A stretch of DNA of 11,137 bases from Rhodobacter sp. (GCA_013824045.1 PNND01000364.1:1-11137); one strand, 5' to 3'; shown: positions 1 to 7,095, counted from the first letter of the stretch. Made by a program: numbers and translations. The notes: generated from the sequence alone by a model not told the origin.

Positions 1-97
1 TCATTTCCTGATCGGCGAGGCGATCTTCCGCGGCCTCGGCCCCGCCATCGAAGAAATGCGCCGCCGCATGGATGAAGCCCGCGCAGGCCTGCCATGA
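1..97 (+). CDS. pdxJ: Pyridoxine 5'-phosphate synthase PdxJ, C-terminal end (partial)
   Basis: Only the last 31 residues are present, read from base 2 to the TGA at 95-97. They begin HFLIGEAIFRGLGPAI and end in a charged helix, EEMRRRMDEARAGLP. The phrase HFLIGEA(I/L)F.GL is the typical last strand and helix of the PdxJ TIM barrel. PdxJ condenses 3-amino-2-oxopropyl phosphate with 1-deoxyxylulose 5-phosphate to make pyridoxine 5'-phosphate, in the DXP-dependent route to vitamin B6. Lying directly upstream of acpS is the usual place for pdxJ in proteobacteria and supports the call. The start lies outside the window. The fragment is short, but both motif and neighbourhood agree. Confidence 0.85.
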   Translation, partial: HFLIGEAIFRGLGPAIEEMRRRMDEARAGLP

Positions 98-112
98 CCC
101 ACCCCACGCACC

Positions 113-151
113 CGGGGGCGCACGATTTTCCTGCGAAAAATCACGCCCCCG
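113..151. repeat. Nested inverted repeat 1 between pdxJ and acpS
   Basis: An outer perfect 8-bp stem, CGGGGGCG (113-120) with CGCCCCCG (144-151), encloses an inner stem GATTTTC (124-130) with GAAAAATC (135-142) around a CTGC centre. The inner stem has one unpaired A. No T-run follows, so it is not a standard intrinsic terminator, although it could still limit read-through or stabilise the 3' end of the pdxJ message. Its core, TTTTCCTGCGAAAA, is nearly the reverse complement of the core of the next palindrome. Confidence 0.7.
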
Positions 152-162
152 AACCCGCACCC

Positions 163-195
163 GGCCCTGAATTTTCGCAGAAAATTCGTTGGGCC
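163..195. repeat. Nested inverted repeat 2 between pdxJ and acpS
   Basis: A perfect 8-bp stem, GAATTTTC (169-176) with GAAAATTC (180-187), is separated by GCA. An outer GGCCC (163-167) pairs with GGGCC (191-195), leaving small asymmetric bulges. The core on the other strand reads TTTTCTGCGAAAA, so this is an inverted, slightly different copy of the core of the repeat at 113-151. It ends 23 bases before the acpS start, where a hairpin in the message or a bound protein could influence acpS expression. The function is unknown. Confidence 0.7.
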
Positions 196-218
196 GCCCA
201 ATCGCAGGCCCGCTGCAG

Positions 219-644
219 ATGATCCTCGGCATCGGCACCGATCTCGCCAATATCGAACGGATCGAGGCGACCATTGCCCGCTTCGGCGACCGCTTCAAGG
301 ATCGCGTCTTCACCGAACGCGAACAGCGCAAGGCCGAAGGCCGCCCCCGCGCCATCGCCGCCACCTATGCCAAACGCTGGGCCGCGAAAGAGGCCTGCTC
401 AAAGGCGCTCGGCACCGGCCTGCGCATGGGCATCTCGTGGAAGGACATGGCCGTCACCAACCTGCGCTCCGGCCAACCTGTCATGCACCTCACCGGCTGG
501 GCCGCCGAGCGCCTGCGCGACATGACGCCTGCCGGGCATGAAGCGACAATCCACGTCACCCTGACCGATGATCACCCTTGGGCGCAGGCTTTCGTCGTGA
601 TCGAAGCCCGCCCGATCCAGCCCCCACATCCCCCCGGAACTTGA
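219..644 (+). CDS. acpS: Holo-[acyl-carrier-protein] synthase AcpS
   Basis: AcpS transfers 4'-phosphopantetheine from coenzyme A to the conserved serine of apo acyl carrier protein, activating it for fatty acid synthesis in the cytoplasm. The 141-residue product has the usual AcpS length, slightly extended at the C-terminus. It opens with [16 protein letters not shown], in which Asp8 is a Mg-binding residue, and carries the second family motif [16 protein letters not shown] with Glu58, the other metal ligand. Both sit at the normal family positions. The ATG at 219 is chosen because the protein then starts exactly at the conserved MI.GIGTD. A TTG at 189 would add ten residues inside the upstream palindrome and is unlikely. 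A weak AGG lies at 206-208. It sits between pdxJ and lepB, as is common in alphaproteobacteria. Confidence 0.95.
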   Translation: MILGIGTDLANIERIEATIARFGDRFKDRVFTEREQRKAEGRPRAIAATYAKRWAAKEACSKALGTGLRMGISWKDMAVTNLRSGQPVMHLTGWAAERLRDMTPAGHEATIHVTLTDDHPWAQAFVVIEARPIQPPHPPGT

Positions 645-670
645 CTCCCCCGCCCGCTGCGCGCAATTAG
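641..670 (+). promoter_or_regulatory. Possible lepB promoter
   Basis: TTGACT (641-646) is a five-of-six match to a sigma-70 type -35 box. It is followed after 18 bases by AATTAG (665-670), a three-of-six match to a -10 box. The -35 overlaps the acpS stop codon and the -10 lies inside a small palindrome, GCGCAATTAGCGC (661-673). This is placement by eye. The gap of about 66 bases before lepB leaves room for a promoter, but lepB could equally be read through from acpS. Confidence 0.25.
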
Positions 671-710
671 CGCCGATCCAGACAGACGAACCCCAATCAG
701 AGTGGACAAA

Positions 711-1502
711 ATGGCAGGCAACAAGGCCAAGACCGACGGCGGCATCGTCGAAACCATCAAGACGGTGCTTTGGGCGCTGGTGATTGCGGGCGTCTTCCGC
801 ACGCTGTTCTTTCAACCGTTCTGGATTCCGTCCGGCTCGATGAAGGACACGCTGCTGATCGGCGACTTCCTCTTCGTCAACAAGATGGCTTACGGCTATT
901 CCCGCTATTCCTGCCCCTTCTCGGCCTGCCCCTTCTCGGGCCGCCTGCTGGCCTCGGAACCGGAACGCGGCGACGTGGTGGTGTTCCGCCACCCGGTCAA
1001 TGGCACCGATTTCATCAAGCGCCTGATCGGCCTGCCCGGCGACACCGTGCAGATGCGCGATGGCATCGTCTATCTCAACGGCGCGGTCGTGCCGCAAACG
1101 CCCGCTGGCGTGTTCGAGGAAATCTATGAAAAGCAGGGCCCGATGGGCCAGCTTCCCCGCTGCGAGAACGGCCCCGTGGGCGAAGGCGGCATCTGCACCT
1201 CGTCGCGCTATACCGAAACCCTGCCGGGCGGGCGCACGCATGACGTGCTCAACATCGATGAGGGCGGTTTCGCCGACAACACCGATGTCTTCACCGTGCC
1301 CGCAGGCCAGTATTTCTTCATGGGCGACAACCGCGACAACAGCCAGGACTCGCGCTTTGGTCAGGCGGTCGGCGGCGTGGGCTTCGTTCCCGCTGAATTC
1401 CTGATCGGCCGCGCTGACCGGATCATCTTCTCCTCGGCCGGTCGCTCCATGCTGTTCTTCTGGACATGGCGCGCCGACCGCTTCTTCAAGGCGGTCGAAT
1501 GA
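711..1502 (+). CDS. lepB: Signal peptidase I
   Basis: LepB cleaves signal peptides from proteins exported by Sec or Tat, with its active site on the periplasmic face of the inner membrane. From the ATG at 711 the protein has 263 residues. One N-terminal membrane segment (about 17-36, [16 protein letters not shown]) is followed by PSGSM with the nucleophile Ser43. Next come GDVVVFRHP and then DFIKRLIG with the general-base Lys103, and the [11 protein letters not shown] box lies at about 205-215. Four periplasmic cysteines (68, 73, 151, 162) lie in family-variable insertions and could form disulfides. A GTG at 702 would add three residues. I prefer 711 because GTGGA just upstream can act as a weak ribosome site, but the choice is uncertain. 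The stop overlaps the ATG of a 14-codon frame leading into rnc. A lepB-rnc-era order is conserved in proteobacteria. Confidence 0.95.
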   Translation: MAGNKAKTDGGIVETIKTVLWALVIAGVFRTLFFQPFWIPSGSMKDTLLIGDFLFVNKMAYGYSRYSCPFSACPFSGRLLASEPERGDVVVFRHPVNGTDFIKRLIGLPGDTVQMRDGIVYLNGAVVPQTPAGVFEEIYEKQGPMGQLPRCENGPVGEGGICTSSRYTETLPGGRTHDVLNIDEGGFADNTDVFTVPAGQYFFMGDNRDNSQDSRFGQAVGGVGFVPAEFLIGRADRIIFSSAGRSMLFFWTWRADRFFKAVE

Positions 1503-1543
1503 GCAAGGCGATGATCGGGCCGATGTTCGAGGCGGTGGCGTGA
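1499..1543 (+). CDS. Possible 14-residue bridging ORF between lepB and rnc
   Basis: An ATG at 1499 overlaps the lepB stop as ATGA and opens a 14-codon frame, [14 protein letters not shown]. Its TGA at 1541-1543 overlaps the GTG start of rnc as GTGA. The frame therefore lets ribosomes pass from lepB to rnc without a break. The likely role, if any, is translational coupling, with the peptide itself unimportant. No family is recognised. It may simply be the spacer between the two genes and an accident of composition. Confidence 0.25.
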   Translation: MSKAMIGPMFEAVA

Positions 1544-2247
1544 CGACGCAACGGGTCAAGCTGGCCGCGGAACTCGCGGCCTTCGCAGCCCGGATCGGGC
1601 ACGACTTCGCCCGCCCCGAACTGCTGGTCCGCGCCGTCACCCATTCCTCGATCTCGTCCCAGACCCGCCCCTCCAATGAACGGCTGGAATTTCTGGGCGA
1701 CCGCGTCCTCGGCCTGTCGATCGCAACCGCCCTCTTCAAGGCCGACGGGCACGCCACCGAGGGCACCCTCGCCCCCCGCTTCAACGCGCTGGTGCGGCAG
1801 GAAACCTGCGCCGATGTCGCCCGCGAAACGGGCCTTGGCGACGTGCTCAAACTCGGTCGGTCCGAAATGCTGTCCGGTGGTCGCCGCAAAGAGGCGTTGC
1901 TGGGCGACGCGATGGAGGCAGTGATCGCCGCCGTCTATCTGGACGCAGGCTTCGATGCCGCGCGCGACATGGTGCTGCGGCTCTGGGGCCCCCGCATCGC
2001 GGCGGCCTCTCTGGCCGAAACACGCGATGCCAAATCCAGCCTGCAGGAATGGGCGCAGGCCCGTGGCCTGCCGCCCCCCGCCTATGTCGAAACCGGGCGC
2101 GAGGGGCCGGATCACCAACCGGTTTTCACCGTCGAAGCACGGCTGGAAAACGGGCAAGCCGCAACCGGGCGGGCAAACGGAAAACGGGCCGCAGAACAGG
2201 CGGCAGCGCGCGCGCTGCTCGACCGGATGGAGAAGACCAATGACTGA
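1540..2247 (+). CDS. rnc: Ribonuclease III
   Basis: RNase III cuts double-stranded RNA, including the 30S rRNA precursor and structured mRNAs, using two Mg ions in a homodimer. The 235-residue product has the usual two domains. The catalytic domain (about 8-155) carries the signature [14 protein letters not shown] at 46-59, with Glu47, Glu50 and Asp54. A second acidic pair, Asp123 and Glu126, lies in [15 protein letters not shown] double-stranded RNA-binding domain follows (about 163-232), starting at [11 protein letters not shown] and ending in the basic/Ala-rich [14 protein letters not shown] helix. The GTG start at 1540 is supported by GAGG at 1529-1532, seven bases upstream, and there is no in-frame alternative just before it. 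It lies 37 bases after lepB and overlaps era by eight bases. E. coli rnc controls its own message by cleaving its leader. No such leader hairpin is evident here. Confidence 0.96.
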   Translation: MTTQRVKLAAELAAFAARIGHDFARPELLVRAVTHSSISSQTRPSNERLEFLGDRVLGLSIATALFKADGHATEGTLAPRFNALVRQETCADVARETGLGDVLKLGRSEMLSGGRRKEALLGDAMEAVIAAVYLDAGFDAARDMVLRLWGPRIAAASLAETRDAKSSLQEWAQARGLPPPAYVETGREGPDHQPVFTVEARLENGQAATGRANGKRAAEQAAARALLDRMEKTND

Positions 2248-3187
2248 CCCCACCACCAGCGGCAGCCACATCAGTGCCGGGCCCACCCGCGCCGGCTTCG
2301 TCGCCCTGATCGGCGAACCCAATGCCGGGAAATCCACGCTTCTGAACCGGATGGTGGGTGCCAAGGTCTCCATCGTCACGCATAAGGTGCAGACGACGCG
2401 CTCCCGCATCCGCGGGGTATGCATGGAGGGCGCGGCGCAGATCGTGTTTGTCGATACGCCCGGCCTCTTCCGCCCGCGCCGCAGGCTTGATCGCGCAATG
2501 GTCGCCGCCGCTTGGGGCGGGGCGGCGGATGCCGATATCATCGTCCTGCTGATTGAGGCGCATCGTGGCCTCACTGGCGGGGTCGAGGCGATCATCGACA
2601 ACCTCAAGGACAAGATCCCGCAAGGCACCCGCGTGGCGCTGGCCATCAACAAGATCGACAAGGTCAAGGCCGAAACCCTGCTCGCGCTCACCGAAAAGCT
2701 GAACGGCGCTTTCCCCTTCGCCAAGACCTTCATGATCAGCGCCGAACGCGGCTATGGCGTCGATGATCTGCGGGAATGGCTGGCGTCTGAGTTGCCCGAA
2801 GGCCCGTGGTTCTATCCCGAAGACCAAATCGCCGATCTGCCCATGCGCATGATCGCGGCGGAAATGACCCGCGAAAAGCTGACCCTCCGCCTGCATGAGG
2901 AACTGCCCTACCAACTCACCGTGGAAACCGAGAAATGGGAAGACCGCCCCGACGGCTCCACCCGGATCGATCAGATCATCTATGTCGCCCGCGATGGCCA
3001 CAAGGGCATCCTCTTGGGGGCCAAGGGCGAAACGATCAAGGCCATCGGCCAGCAGGCCCGCGCCGAAATCTCCACTTTCCTTGATCGCCCGGTGCATCTG
3101 TTCCTGACCGTGAAGGTCCGCCCGAACTGGCTGGAAGAGGCCGAGCGCTATTCCGAGATGGGGCTTGATTTCAAGGATGGCGACTGA
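2240..3187 (+). CDS. era: GTPase Era
   Basis: Era is an essential GTPase that binds the 3' end of 16S rRNA and helps mature the 30S subunit. The 315-residue product has the normal family length and all G-motifs: GEPNAGKS (25-32), a QTTR switch (51-54), DTPG (72-75), NKID (137-140) and ISAERG for G5. The C-terminal KH RNA-binding domain contains [18 protein letters not shown] from residue 253, with the GxxG loop as GAKG (260-263). Era proteins usually have V.RPNW.E near the C-terminus, and it is present here. The ATG at 2240 has GGAGAAG (2229-2235) at good spacing and overlaps the last codons of rnc by eight bases. Upstream open sequence in this frame is the shadow of rnc. A short N-terminal extension of about 15 polar residues precedes the GTPase core. 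Confidence 0.97.
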   Translation: MTDPTTSGSHISAGPTRAGFVALIGEPNAGKSTLLNRMVGAKVSIVTHKVQTTRSRIRGVCMEGAAQIVFVDTPGLFRPRRRLDRAMVAAAWGGAADADIIVLLIEAHRGLTGGVEAIIDNLKDKIPQGTRVALAINKIDKVKAETLLALTEKLNGAFPFAKTFMISAERGYGVDDLREWLASELPEGPWFYPEDQIADLPMRMIAAEMTREKLTLRLHEELPYQLTVETEKWEDRPDGSTRIDQIIYVARDGHKGILLGAKGETIKAIGQQARAEISTFLDRPVHLFLTVKVRPNWLEEAERYSEMGLDFKDGD

Positions 3188-3277
3188 TCCCCGCGCGGTC
3201 AGGGCAACCGCCCTAGCCGGACCCTTCCCATCGCCTGCCCTAAAGACTGTGGCCCCGGGTCACGCAACAGGTTTCCC

Positions 3278-3607
3278 ATGCGCCTGACAACCGATCTCTG
3301 GGTATCGGCCTATCTCACCCGCCTCCGGCTGGCAGATATCCCGGTCTATGTGGCCGCCAAAGGCGATGCCACGGCGGGCGCGGTGATCGTGAAATCCGCC
3401 ACGCTAAACGGCCACGCCCGCGCCTTTCAGCGCAGCTTCGATCTGTCCTCGGGCAATCGCGTCTGGGTCACCCTGACCGAAGGCCCGGAGGCCGAGGTTG
3501 ACGCCCTCCTCCGCCGCCAGCGCGACCGCGATCCCGATCTCTGGGTGATCGAGGTCGAGGATCGTCAGGGCCGCACCCTGCTGGATGAACCCGGCCTGTC
3601 GGACTGA
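3278..3607 (+). CDS. DUF1491 family protein
   Basis: This 109-residue protein matches the alphaproteobacterial DUF1491 family, recognised from the opening RLTTDLWVSAYLTRLRLADIP and the later phrase DPDLWVIEVEDRQGRTLL. The function is unknown. It is small and soluble, with no signal peptide or membrane segment. It is rich in beta-type segments (VYVAAKGD, AGAVIVKSATL, GNRVWVTLTEG) followed by an acidic and arginine-rich helix, EVDALLRRQRDRD. The ATG at 3278 has AGG at 3269-3271, six bases upstream. It lies between era and recO, 90 bases after era and 54 before recO, so it is probably co-transcribed with them. Its constant company with RNA-maturation and repair genes is suggestive but proves no role. 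The gap before it holds one short hairpin, AGGGC-AACC-GCCCT (3201-3214), without a T-run. Confidence 0.8.
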   Translation: MRLTTDLWVSAYLTRLRLADIPVYVAAKGDATAGAVIVKSATLNGHARAFQRSFDLSSGNRVWVTLTEGPEAEVDALLRRQRDRDPDLWVIEVEDRQGRTLLDEPGLSD

Positions 3608-3661
3608 TCACCCAAAGACGGGCGCTTGCCCTTCCCGGCCCCCGCGCCGATAGTCGCGCCT

Positions 3662-4384
3662 ATGGAATGGCGGGACGAAGGCGCGCTTCTGTCGGTCAGG
3701 CCCCACGGCGAAAGCGCAGCGATCATCGAGGTCTTCACGGCGGAACATGGCCGCCATGCCGGTGTGGTGCGCGGTGGCACCTCGCGCCGCATTGCGCCCA
3801 TCCTGCAACCCGGCGCGCAACTGGATGTGACATGGCGCGCAAGGCTGGATGACCACATCGGCACATTCACCGTGGAACCCCTGCGCTCCCGCGCGGGTGT
3901 GCTGTCGGATAGGCTGGCGCTGGCAGGGCTGAACGCCATCTGCGCGCTGCTGCGTATCGCCCTGCCAGAACGCGACTCCCACCCGCTGCTCTACCGCGCC
4001 ACCCTGCCCCTGCTGGATGCGCTGGAACGCAGCGCCGACTGGCCCGCCGATTACCTGCGCTGGGAACTGCTGCTGCTCGAAGAGCTTGGCTTCGGTCTCG
4101 ACCTCGGCTCTTGCGCCGTCACCGGCGCACGCGACGATCTGGTCTATGTCTCGCCGAAATCCGGCCGCGCCGTCAGCCGCACCGGCGCGGGCGACTGGGC
4201 CAGTCGCCTGCTCCCCTTGCCACAGGTGCTGATGGGCCAAGGCACAGGCACGGCGGCGGATATCGCCAAAGGCCTTGCCGTCACCGGCCATTTCCTGACG
4301 CGCGGGCTGGAGCCGCTCCTGAACGGCCGCCCCCTGCCCGAGGCGCGCGCGCGCCTGCTCGATCTGCTGTCGCGCCCCGCGTAA
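3662..4384 (+). CDS. recO: DNA repair protein RecO
   Basis: RecO works with RecF and RecR to load RecA onto SSB-coated single-stranded DNA during gap repair. The 240-residue protein begins [26 protein letters not shown], the typical alphaproteobacterial RecO N-terminus that forms the OB fold (about 1-80, ending near [17 protein letters not shown]). The helical C-terminal part contains [17 protein letters not shown] and [11 protein letters not shown], both family features. It lacks the four-cysteine zinc cluster found in some RecO proteins; only a few single cysteines are present. The ATG at 3662 fits the conserved N-terminus; a TTG at 3626 would add twelve proline/alanine-rich residues. No clear ribosome site is visible, so coupling with upstream translation is possible. 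It converges on the transporter gene, with three bases between the stops. Confidence 0.93.
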   Translation: MEWRDEGALLSVRPHGESAAIIEVFTAEHGRHAGVVRGGTSRRIAPILQPGAQLDVTWRARLDDHIGTFTVEPLRSRAGVLSDRLALAGLNAICALLRIALPERDSHPLLYRATLPLLDALERSADWPADYLRWELLLLEELGFGLDLGSCAVTGARDDLVYVSPKSGRAVSRTGAGDWASRLLPLPQVLMGQGTGTAADIAKGLAVTGHFLTRGLEPLLNGRPLPEARARLLDLLSRPA

Positions 4385-4387
4385 GGC

Positions 4388-5311
4388 TCAGCCCTCGCGC
4401 GCCTTCACCCGCTGCCGCCACAGCGTGAACAGCCCCGCCGCCACCACCAGCCCCGCGCCGATGGCCACGTTGGTCCGCAATTCCTCATTGAACAGGAACA
4501 ACCCGATGCCGGACGCCCAGACCAGTTGCAGATAGGCAAAGGGCTGGATCGCCGAGGCTTCGGCCACCGCAAAGGCCTTGATCAGCAGCCAGTGCCCCAC
4601 GATCGCGGTGCAGCACAGGGCCCCCATCCAGCCCCAATCCGCCGCCGTCATCGGCTCCCAGAACCATACGCCGACAAGCGTCATCGCCGCAGCCCCCACC
4701 GTCCCGGTCCAGAAGAACGACACCGCCGCTGAATCCCCCCGCGCCACATAGCGTGTCATCAGCCCATAGATGGCAAACAACAGCGCCGAAAGCAGCGGCA
4801 CCAGCGCCCAGGGGGAAAACACCGCATAACCCGGCTGCAGGATGATCAGCACACCCACGAACCCGATCATGATCGCCGTCCAGCGCCGCCAGCCGACCTT
4901 TTCCCCCAGAATGGGGCCGGACAAAGCGGCGATCAGCAGCGGGTAGCAGGTGAACACCGCATGGCTCTCCACCAGCCCCAGCTTCACAAAGGCAATGACC
5001 ATCACGCAAACCTCGGTCACCAGCAGCACACCCCGCACCACCTGCAACCACGGATAGCGCGACCGCACCGCCGCCCGCAGCCCGTTGCCCTCCCGCGCCG
5101 CCTCACGCGCCGCCAGCGCCATCACAAAGGCCGCAAAGAACCAGAAGCGGATCATCACCACCATATAGACGTTGTACTCCGTCGCCAGATGGCGCGAGAT
5201 TCCGTCCTGCACGGCAAACACCACGGTCGTGGCAATCATCAGCCAGATGCCCAGCGTGGTGTTCTGCACGGTGGCATTGCTGTTCCTGTCCAGCTTCGGC
5301 AACCCGCTCAT
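4388..5311 (-). CDS. DMT-superfamily (EamA) membrane transporter
   Basis: This is a 307-residue inner-membrane protein with about ten hydrophobic segments in two repeats of the EamA type. The first half starts LGIWLMIATTVVFAVQDGISR. The second half contains WALVPLLSALLFAIYGLMTR, a phrase common in this family. The repeat boundary is near ILGEKVGWRRWTAIMIGFVGVLIIL, which is typical of the end of an EamA unit. Such proteins usually export or import small metabolites; the substrate cannot be read from sequence. The N-terminal 15 residues are polar and presumably cytoplasmic. The ATG (5311-5309) overlaps the mnmD stop as ATGA, so the two genes are probably translated together. Longer open sequence upstream in this frame is the shadow of mnmD and is not part of the protein. 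Confidence 0.88.
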   Translation of the reverse strand: MSGLPKLDRNSNATVQNTTLGIWLMIATTVVFAVQDGISRHLATEYNVYMVVMIRFWFFAAFVMALAAREAAREGNGLRAAVRSRYPWLQVVRGVLLVTEVCVMVIAFVKLGLVESHAVFTCYPLLIAALSGPILGEKVGWRRWTAIMIGFVGVLIILQPGYAVFSPWALVPLLSALLFAIYGLMTRYVARGDSAAVSFFWTGTVGAAAMTLVGVWFWEPMTAADWGWMGALCCTAIVGHWLLIKAFAVAEASAIQPFAYLQLVWASGIGLFLFNEELRTNVAIGAGLVVAAGLFTLWRQRVKAREG

Positions 5312-5988
5312 ACAAGAACCCCAACCGTCATATGCCGCTTCCTTCCATGCCCCGGCAGACGCTCCACCGTGAACCCCGCCTCTGCCAGCGCGCGCCGCAC
5401 ATGCCCCGCCGCCGTATAGGTGGCAAATGTCCCGCCCGGCCCCGTATGTGCTGCCACCGCGCGCATCAGATCGTCTGACCACAGTTCCGGATTCTTCGCA
5501 GGCGAAAACCCGTCCAGAAACCACGCATCCGCGACCCCGCCCCAAACCGGCAAAGTCTCCTGCGCATCGCCGATAATGATGTCCGCCTCCACCCCCGACA
5601 AGTGCAACCGCCGCGCCCCCGCACCCCATTGCTCCAGCAATGGCCCCGCCACCGCCCGCGCCTCGGGAAAGGCCTCCAGCGCCCGCGCCATATCCCCCGC
5701 CGCCATCGGATAAGCCTCGAACGACGTGAACCGCACCACCCCCGGCGCGCCTGTCCCCGCCCAAGCCATCATCAGCGCCAGCAGGTTCAACCCCGTCCCG
5801 AACCCGAGTTCCGCCACATGAAACCCATCCCGCAACCGCTCAGGCAGGCCATTGCCGCGCAGGAACACATGCCGCGTCTCGGCCAGCCCATCGGCAAGGC
5901 TGAAATAGGGGTCATCGAACCGCTGCGACACCGGCACGATGCCGTCGCGCCAGTCCAGCCCCGCCGATCCCTGTTCCCCGCCCGTCAT
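5308..5988 (-). CDS. mnmD: tRNA 5-(methylaminomethyl)uridine-34 methyltransferase MnmD
   Basis: MnmD uses S-adenosylmethionine to methylate 5-aminomethyl-(2-thio)uridine at wobble position 34, completing mnm5(s2)U in certain tRNAs. The 226-residue protein matches the methyltransferase half of E. coli MnmC and lacks the FAD half. It shows RFDDPYFS near the start (23-30), the SAM-binding loop AELGFGTGLN (59-68), an acidic strand end FTSFEAYP, and the family signature FLDGFSPAKNPELW (157-170). It ends with TFATYTAAGHVRRAL and LPGHGRKRHM. The ATG at 5988 gives the usual MnmD length. Open sequence further upstream runs into the divergent gene and has no family similarity. AGGG lies very close before the start. 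It is co-oriented with the downstream transporter and divergent from an FAD oxidoreductase that may supply the missing MnmC activity. Confidence 0.9.
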   Translation of the reverse strand: MTGGEQGSAGLDWRDGIVPVSQRFDDPYFSLADGLAETRHVFLRGNGLPERLRDGFHVAELGFGTGLNLLALMMAWAGTGAPGVVRFTSFEAYPMAAGDMARALEAFPEARAVAGPLLEQWGAGARRLHLSGVEADIIIGDAQETLPVWGGVADAWFLDGFSPAKNPELWSDDLMRAVAAHTGPGGTFATYTAAGHVRRALAEAGFTVERLPGHGRKRHMTVGVLV

Positions 5989-6036
5989 ATGCCCTAAACC
6001 CCAGATTGCGGCGGACCATGGGCAAGGGCACAGGGA
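5989..6036. promoter_or_regulatory. Divergent intergenic region, mnmD / FAD oxidoreductase
   Basis: Only 48 bases separate two divergent starts. Any promoters for the two genes must overlap each other or extend into the coding regions, so expression of the two is likely linked. AAGGG (6024-6028) is a good ribosome site for the plus-strand gene. I cannot place -35/-10 boxes with confidence. Confidence 0.4.
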
Positions 6037-7095
6037 ATGGCAAGGGTCGATCTCACGGTCATGGGCGGGGGCATCTTCGGCCTGTCCTGCGCATGGGAAG
6101 CCACCCGCCGGGGCGCCCGCGTGCGGGTGATCGAGACCACGCAAATCGGTGCCGGATCATCGGGCGGCCTCGTCGGCGCGCTCGCTCCGCATGTGCCGGA
6201 AAACTGGAACGACAAGAAGCAATTCCAACTGGAAAGCCTTCTCATGGCCGAAAGCTGGTGGTCCGACGTCACCGCCGCAGGCGGCATTGATCCCGGCTAT
6301 CTCCGCTCGGGTCGCCTGCAACCCATCCCGGATGACCGCGCCCTGCAAAACGCCCGCGCCCGCATCGCGGAATCCCAAACCCTCTGGCAAGGCCGCGCCG
6401 ACTGGCGCGTGATCCCCGTCACCGGTGCTGCTTGGGAACCGCACAGCCCGACCGGCTGGCTGATCCATGACACGCTCACCGCCCGCCTGTCTCCGCGCCG
6501 CGCCTGCGCCGCTCTCGCCGCCGCTATCCGCGCGCAGGGGGGAGAGGTGATCGTAGGCCCCGCCCCCATCGAAGGCCCCGTCCTCTGGGCCACCGGATAT
6601 GCCGGGCTGGTGGACCTGTCCCAAACCTTCCACCAACCCGTCGGGGCTGGGGTCAAGGGCCAAGCCCTGCTCCTCCACCACGATGCCCGCGACCTGCCGC
6701 AGCTTTTCGCCGATGCGCTGCACATTGTCCCCCATGCCGATGGCACCACTGCCATCGGCTCCACCTCGGAAAACTCGTGGAACGACCCGACCTCCACCGA
6801 TGCCCAACTCGACACCCTGCTCGACAAGGTCCGCGCAGCACTCCCGATCCTCGCCGACGCCCCTGTGATCGACCGCTGGGCCGGCATCCGCCCCCGCGCC
6901 CGCTCGCGTGCGCCCATGCTTGGGGAATGGCCCGGCAGGCCGGGGCATTACATCGCCAATGGCGGCTTCAAGATCGGCTTCGGCATGGCCCCCAAGGTGG
7001 CCGAGGTGATGGCCAACCTGATCCTGACCGGACAGGACCAAATCCCCCCCGGCTTCCGCATCACCGCAAACCTCGATCAGGCCTTGGGTAGATAA
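6037..7095 (+). CDS. FAD-dependent oxidoreductase (DAO family), possible MnmC(o) equivalent
   Basis: The 352-residue protein has an N-terminal FAD-binding Rossmann motif, VMGGGIFGLSCAWEATRRG, with GGGIFG at 10-15 and Glu33 at the end of the second strand. A GAGSSGGLVGAL segment follows, as in D-amino-acid-oxidase-fold enzymes. The C-terminal NGGFKIGFGMAP (about 308-319) is the second FAD contact of that fold, and IRPRARSRAPMLGEWP precedes it. DAO enzymes oxidise C-N bonds of amines or amino acids. In E. coli the FAD half of MnmC removes the carboxymethyl group from cmnm5U34 before methylation. Divergent placement beside a free-standing MnmD suggests this protein does the same step. That is inference: an amino-acid or glycine oxidase is also possible. 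The ATG at 6037 has AAGGG eight bases upstream. Its 3' end overlaps the next, convergent gene by 19 bases. Confidence 0.8.
   Translation: MARVDLTVMGGGIFGLSCAWEATRRGARVRVIETTQIGAGSSGGLVGALAPHVPENWNDKKQFQLESLLMAESWWSDVTAAGGIDPGYLRSGRLQPIPDDRALQNARARIAESQTLWQGRADWRVIPVTGAAWEPHSPTGWLIHDTLTARLSPRRACAALAAAIRAQGGEVIVGPAPIEGPVLWATGYAGLVDLSQTFHQPVGAGVKGQALLLHHDARDLPQLFADALHIVPHADGTTAIGSTSENSWNDPTSTDAQLDTLLDKVRAALPILADAPVIDRWAGIRPRARSRAPMLGEWPGRPGHYIANGGFKIGFGMAPKVAEVMANLILTGQDQIPPGFRITANLDQALGR

Noticed and set aside
113..195. The two palindromes as intrinsic terminators of pdxJ
   Set aside because: Neither stem is followed by a T-run, and the AT-rich centres are unlike a normal GC-rich terminator stem.
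399..1889. A 496-codon open frame on the minus strand opposite acpS, lepB and rnc
   Set aside because: It is antisense to three well-recognised genes and shows the Arg/Ala/Gly-rich, motif-free composition expected from a GC-rich shadow frame.
1955..2239. N-terminal extension of Era
   Set aside because: It is out of frame over rnc, while a good ribosome site marks the ATG at 2240.
3201..3214. Hairpin AGGGC-AACC-GCCCT after era as a terminator
   Set aside because: The stem is only five base pairs and no T-run follows; era and the DUF1491 gene are probably co-transcribed.
5312..5764. N-terminal extension of the DMT transporter
   Set aside because: It is a Gly-rich shadow of mnmD; the protein has its natural start at 5311, overlapping the mnmD stop.
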